Source of the DNA: Sedimentisphaerales bacterium
GTDB lineage: Bacteria; Planctomycetota; Phycisphaerae; Sedimentisphaerales; Anaerobacaceae
Reading direction: 5' to 3'
DNA length: 64,000 bases
Assembly: GCA_016931715.1 (NCBI GenBank)
Contig: JAFGEF010000015.1
Coordinates: forward strand, 1 to 64,000
Under the pieces are notes generated by a model. It made no database searches. It was not told the origin of the DNA and worked only from the letters and a program-made list of their open reading frames with translations. The position numbers and the translations under genes are program-made. Shown in pieces: positions 60,891 through 64,000 of the stretch (position 1 is its first letter; each line of letters opens with the position of its first letter).

Positions 60891-60910
60891 ATTCCCGCGA
60901 AGGCGGGAAT
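60891..60910. repeat. Palindromic repeat ATTCCCGC-GAAG-GCGGGAAT type
   Basis: ATTCCCGC and GCGGGAAT form an 8-bp perfect stem in the short gap between the MORN-type gene and the kinase. It matches the very common CATTCCCGCGAAGGCGGGAA type of REP-like repeat in bacterial genomes. It could be an intercistronic hairpin. Confidence 0.55.
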
Positions 60911-60948
60911 CCAGTTTTAAACTTTGAATTCTGCCTTATAATACAAAA

Positions 60949-61767
60949 TTATCGTCTATTTGTAAGATTTCCGAATTTTTCCCTTCCAGAATCATTCAGG
61001 CCAATTACTTTTCCTTTCCAAAACCAAACTTCTCCACTTGGCTGACCGTAACTATAACTCCGATCCGGCCCATGTAATCTACCGTTCTTATAGGTTCTTA
61101 AAATACATAGTTGTCCTTCAGGTGTGAATTGCTTCATTTCGCCATCAAGTTTCCCATTCTTATAAGATTGCTCAAGACCTATGTTCGTAAAACCATAGCC
61201 TGAAAATTCGCGGCCTGTCCAGGGTTTATCATTCTTAAATTCACAACGACATATTTCCTGTCCTGTTTCTGAGTAGTATATTGTTGGACCATGAAGCTCG
61301 TTATCTTTATAAGTTTCGAGCATCAATAATTTTTCTGGTTTCCCCACCCAAGTTACTGCTTTCCCATTAAGTTTTCCATTTATTACTTCATACTCTCTTA
61401 TTCGGTTGATTCCCAACCAGCTAACATTTTCATCCATAATTACTTTTGCTGGAGTACTTTCTTCATCCAGTAAAACAGTAACACTTGGGCCGTCCAAAAT
61501 GAACATGCCAGTATTTACGATTTTCCAATCTTCATTTACTTGCCTTAAGCCTGCTTCTTCGCGTAAATTATTTAGAATAACAATATCTTCTATTACAGGT
61601 TTTGTCTGTTCCATCACAATATACTCTATAGTACTGGCTGCAGAAGGTAAATGTTTTTCAGGTGTTTTTAGAAAGGATGCTGTCACAAGTACCGAGAAAC
61701 TCAGAATCGTTGCTACAATAATTCCTATAATTAAATATGATAATGCTTTTTTGTTTTTAACATTCAT
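60949..61767 (-). CDS. Membrane-anchored MORN-variant repeat protein
   Basis: This 272-residue protein has one membrane segment (about 9-33). The C-terminal half (about 135-250) consists of repeats of the MORN-variant type: GKLNGKAVTWVGKPEKLLMLETYKDNELHGP then IYYSETGQEICRCEFKN and later TYKNGRLHGPDRSYSYGQ. The middle contains an unclassified region. The ATG at 61767 overlaps the response regulator stop by 11 bases (ATGAATGTTAA), so the two are translationally coupled. Its place between regulator and kinase suggests an accessory sensor. Confidence 0.75.
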   Translation of the reverse strand: MNVKNKKALSYLIIGIIVATILSFSVLVTASFLKTPEKHLPSAASTIEYIVMEQTKPVIEDIVILNNLREEAGLRQVNEDWKIVNTGMFILDGPSVTVLLDEESTPAKVIMDENVSWLGINRIREYEVINGKLNGKAVTWVGKPEKLLMLETYKDNELHGPTIYYSETGQEICRCEFKNDKPWTGREFSGYGFTNIGLEQSYKNGKLDGEMKQFTPEGQLCILRTYKNGRLHGPDRSYSYGQPSGEVWFWKGKVIGLNDSGREKFGNLTNRR

Positions 61768-62449
61768 ATTTATAACCTGCTCCGCGGACGGTTTTGATAA
61801 TCTGCGGCTGTTCTGAATCAAGCTCGATTTTGCTTCGCAGCTTTGCGATGTGCATATCAGTCGTCCTCGTACCCAAATCCGTCATCGTATCGTGCCAAAC
61901 CTGCTTATATAATTCGTCCCTGCTGATAACCCTGTTCGGATTAGCAGCGAGATATTGAATAATTTCCGCCTCACGTTTGCTTATCGGTATCTCATGTCCC
62001 GCTCGCCTGGCGATAAGTGAAGCTGCGTCTATTTCCAGGTCCCCGAACAGAAATTTCTGCCCTACTCCCCGCGCCGGGTCTGTCCGCCGCAATACGGCAT
62101 TTATCCTCGCAAGCAGTTCTTCCAGCGAGAATGGTTTCGTAATATAGTCATCAGCGCCGAGGTTCAGTCCCGCGATTCTTTCCTTTTCCAGACCCTTGGC
62201 GGTCAGCATCAAAATCGGGGTCTGCAATCCTTCGCGGCGCCACTTCGTGCAGAGCTGCTCGCCGCTGATTTTCGGAAGCATTAAATCGAGCAGTATCAGG
62301 TCGAAGCTTTGCTCGGAAACTATCCTCTCGGCTTCAAGACCATCTATAGCGATTAAGGCTTCAAAGCCGTGATATTCCAGAAAATCCGCTAAGGCGCTCT
62401 GGATATTCTGTTCATCCTCGACCACAAGTATTTTTGCTTTCGGTTCCAT
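61757..62449 (-). CDS. OmpR/PhoB-family response regulator
   Basis: This 230-residue regulator has a receiver domain (about 5-118; D11, D12 region EDE, phosphoacceptor D55 in LILLDLMLPK, K in YITKPFS) and a winged-helix DNA-binding domain (about 132-229; ISKREAEIIQYLAANPNRVISRDEL and VRGAGYKYEC). It is probably phosphorylated by the kinase encoded downstream. The promoter would lie in the 210-bp gap shared with the divergent gene at 62660. The target is unknown. Confidence 0.95.
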   Translation of the reverse strand: MEPKAKILVVEDEQNIQSALADFLEYHGFEALIAIDGLEAERIVSEQSFDLILLDLMLPKISGEQLCTKWRREGLQTPILMLTAKGLEKERIAGLNLGADDYITKPFSLEELLARINAVLRRTDPARGVGQKFLFGDLEIDAASLIARRAGHEIPISKREAEIIQYLAANPNRVISRDELYKQVWHDTMTDLGTRTTDMHIAKLRSKIELDSEQPQIIKTVRGAGYKYEC

Positions 62450-62659
62450 AATTTCTTTTTACTGTATCCTGTATTCTGACTTCTGTCTTCTTATATTAAT
62501 ATTATAGACTAAAACACGCCCGATGGTTTGTAAATAGTTTGTAAAAAATAAAACGCCCGATTTTACACGCATTTTACTGCTCAAAAAAGCGGTTCTTCCG
62601 TATAATATTTCTTAGTGAGAAAATATAAATCGAACGTTTTTTCAAAAGGAGATACAAAA

Positions 62660-64000
62660 ATGAAATCAACAAAATTCAATCAAAAATGTGTATTCGCCAT
62701 AGCCGTAATTGTATTTTTAACTATGTTTTTTCGTTCAACCGCATCGGAAAATATACCCGAAAATGCTCTTGCGAATATGCCTGTAAAAGAAATTACGGTT
62801 TTCAAGGACGGCCATACATTCGTCCTGCACGAAGGACAAATGCCCACTGACACAGATGGGAATATCGTTCTCGATTATTTGCCAAGGCCGATTATAGGAA
62901 CTTTCTGGAGCTATTCCGCCGATAGCAAAACAAAACTTGCCGGAGTCGTATCGGGAAAACGTATAGTCTCGATAGATAGAACCGCCCTCAATATCCCAGA
63001 GCTTATAAGAGCCAATATAGGAGCAAAAGTAAAAGTCTCAGAAATCGGACTCGATGCTTACGAGTGCACTATCTTCGCAATTCCGTCAAGAAGTTCCGAA
63101 GAATTGCGCAGAACCAGTCCTGAGTCTAATCCTGACGAGCTTCCTCAGCAGGGAAATATAGTTATGCTCAAATATGAAGGCGGGATTAAAGCTGTTTCAA
63201 TTGATCGCATCCAGCAAATTACTTTTCTCGAAGAGCCTCAGCCTTCTCTCGAACACAAAGAGTTCAGGAATATTATGACACTCAAGCTTGATTGGAATAA
63301 AAGCGCTCCCGCGAAAACTGCAAACGTAGGAATGATGTACGTCCAGAAAGGAATTCGCTGGATTCCGAATTACCGGGTCGAAATTGACGGCAAAGGGCAG
63401 GCGGTTATTAAACTGCAGGCAACAATCATTAACGAGCTTACCGATATAGAAAACGTCAAAGCTCATCTTGTAATTGGCGTCCCGACATTTGCTTTTCAGG
63501 AAACCGTTGACCCAATATCGCTCCAGCAGACTGTCGCACAGCTTTCAAGCAATTTCCAGAGAAACAGCCGTACTGCTTATTCTTTTGATAATGCAATTAT
63601 GAGTCAGGTACGTATGTCTGAACGTAACGTTGAAGTTCCTGTCAATAATGAAACTATCGATCTTGGTCCCGAAGTTGCTTCATCAGGCAAAAACGAAGAC
63701 TTGTACATTTTCACGCTTGAAAACATTACTCTGAAAAAAGGCCAGCGAATGGTTGTTCCTATTGGCGAATACAAATTGAAATACAAGGATGTGTATGTGC
63801 TCGACCTGCCTTTCGGCCCCCCGCCGGAAGTTCGCGAGCGTTTCAACAATGACCAGGTAGCACAATTAGCAAGGCTTTATAACGCACCGAAAGCAATACA
63901 CAAAATCCGAATCTCTAACACTGCGGATTGTCCTTTAACAACTGCTCCAGCGCTGATACTCCGCGATGGACGTATTATTTCTCAGGGCATGATGACATAT
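62660..64000 (+). CDS. Secreted DUF4139-like protein, 3' end beyond the window
   Basis: 447 codons are present and remain open to the last base. A signal peptide (about 1-30, FRSTASENIPE) precedes MPVKEITVFKDGHTFVLHEG, an opening like that of DUF4139/mucoidy-inhibitor-like proteins. The later part has WNKSAPAKTANVGMMYVQKGIRWIPNYRVEI and VKAHLVIGVP, typical of the DUF4139 beta domain (the WxPxYR motif). The ATG follows AAAAGGAGA at 62645. It is transcribed divergently from the response regulator, so it may be in that regulon; this is only suggested by position. Confidence 0.75.
   Translation, partial: MKSTKFNQKCVFAIAVIVFLTMFFRSTASENIPENALANMPVKEITVFKDGHTFVLHEGQMPTDTDGNIVLDYLPRPIIGTFWSYSADSKTKLAGVVSGKRIVSIDRTALNIPELIRANIGAKVKVSEIGLDAYECTIFAIPSRSSEELRRTSPESNPDELPQQGNIVMLKYEGGIKAVSIDRIQQITFLEEPQPSLEHKEFRNIMTLKLDWNKSAPAKTANVGMMYVQKGIRWIPNYRVEIDGKGQAVIKLQATIINELTDIENVKAHLVIGVPTFAFQETVDPISLQQTVAQLSSNFQRNSRTAYSFDNAIMSQVRMSERNVEVPVNNETIDLGPEVASSGKNEDLYIFTLENITLKKGQRMVVPIGEYKLKYKDVYVLDLPFGPPPEVRERFNNDQVAQLARLYNAPKAIHKIRISNTADCPLTTAPALILRDGRIISQGMMTY

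Overview
The window reads as a chromosomal segment of an anaerobic, motile, Gram-negative-type bacterium. The best fit is the Planctomycetota, class Phycisphaerae (Sedimentisphaerales-like). This is inferred from gene content: secreted LamG/discoidin/DNRLRE and GEVED multidomain proteins, a MoxR-DUF58-DUF4129-DUF4350 module, a PilM-PilN fusion, a Sua5-phosphatase fusion, an outer-membrane porin, and a multimeric [FeFe] hydrogenase. Base composition is moderately AT-rich. Several genes start with TTG or GTG behind good ribosome binding sites. I see no transposase, phage or plasmid genes and no CRISPR array.

Layout. 1-7.5 kb: end of a tRNA-Ser, then a membrane/MoxR operon (GPDP-membrane-domain protein, DUF4129, DUF4350, MoxR, DUF58) converging on SpoIIM-like and RDD membrane proteins. 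7.8-12.3 kb: hydB-hydA-hydC, an NADH-linked and probably electron-bifurcating [FeFe] hydrogenase. 12.3-23.8 kb: a complete chemotaxis operon on the minus strand, in transcription order cheW, porin, MCP, cheY, cheX, CheX-like/CBS protein, cheA, cheR, cheD, cheB. 24.5-34.0 kb: a three-gene operon made of a 1456-residue secreted protein with about 65 tandem Cys-Pro heptads and two translationally coupled polytopic membrane proteins carrying DUF4350-like extracytoplasmic domains. 34.0-39.5 kb: PAC2 protein, dicarboxylate symporter, lipocalin, small membrane protein, and a repetitive coiled-coil lipoprotein. 39.7-45.2 kb: a type IV pilus/secretion-type inner-membrane platform (PilM-PilN fusion, PilO-like protein, third component). 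45.3-48.3 kb: mtaB and two exported proteins. 49.3-54.2 kb: two paralogous secreted adhesin-like proteins. 54.5-58.1 kb: Sua5-phosphatase fusion, rpiB, accA, ferritin-like protein. 58.3-62.4 kb: response regulator, MORN-type membrane protein and histidine kinase. From 62.7 kb to the end: a truncated DUF4139-like secreted protein.

The most unusual signal is a family of at least nine short non-coding elements spread through the window (21 to 200 bp). They share a core related to TTTTGCAAAA / TTCTGCAAAATTG, have inverted ends, and in most cases are bracketed exactly by 7-bp direct repeats. They look like a miniature mobile element family with graded internal deletions. Two copies landed in the 3' ends of genes (the symporter and accA) and now supply their stop codons; the pre-insertion reading frames and stops can still be reconstructed. 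The second unusual system is the Cys-Pro heptad protein operon. All functional calls are from reading the sequence; no database search was run.
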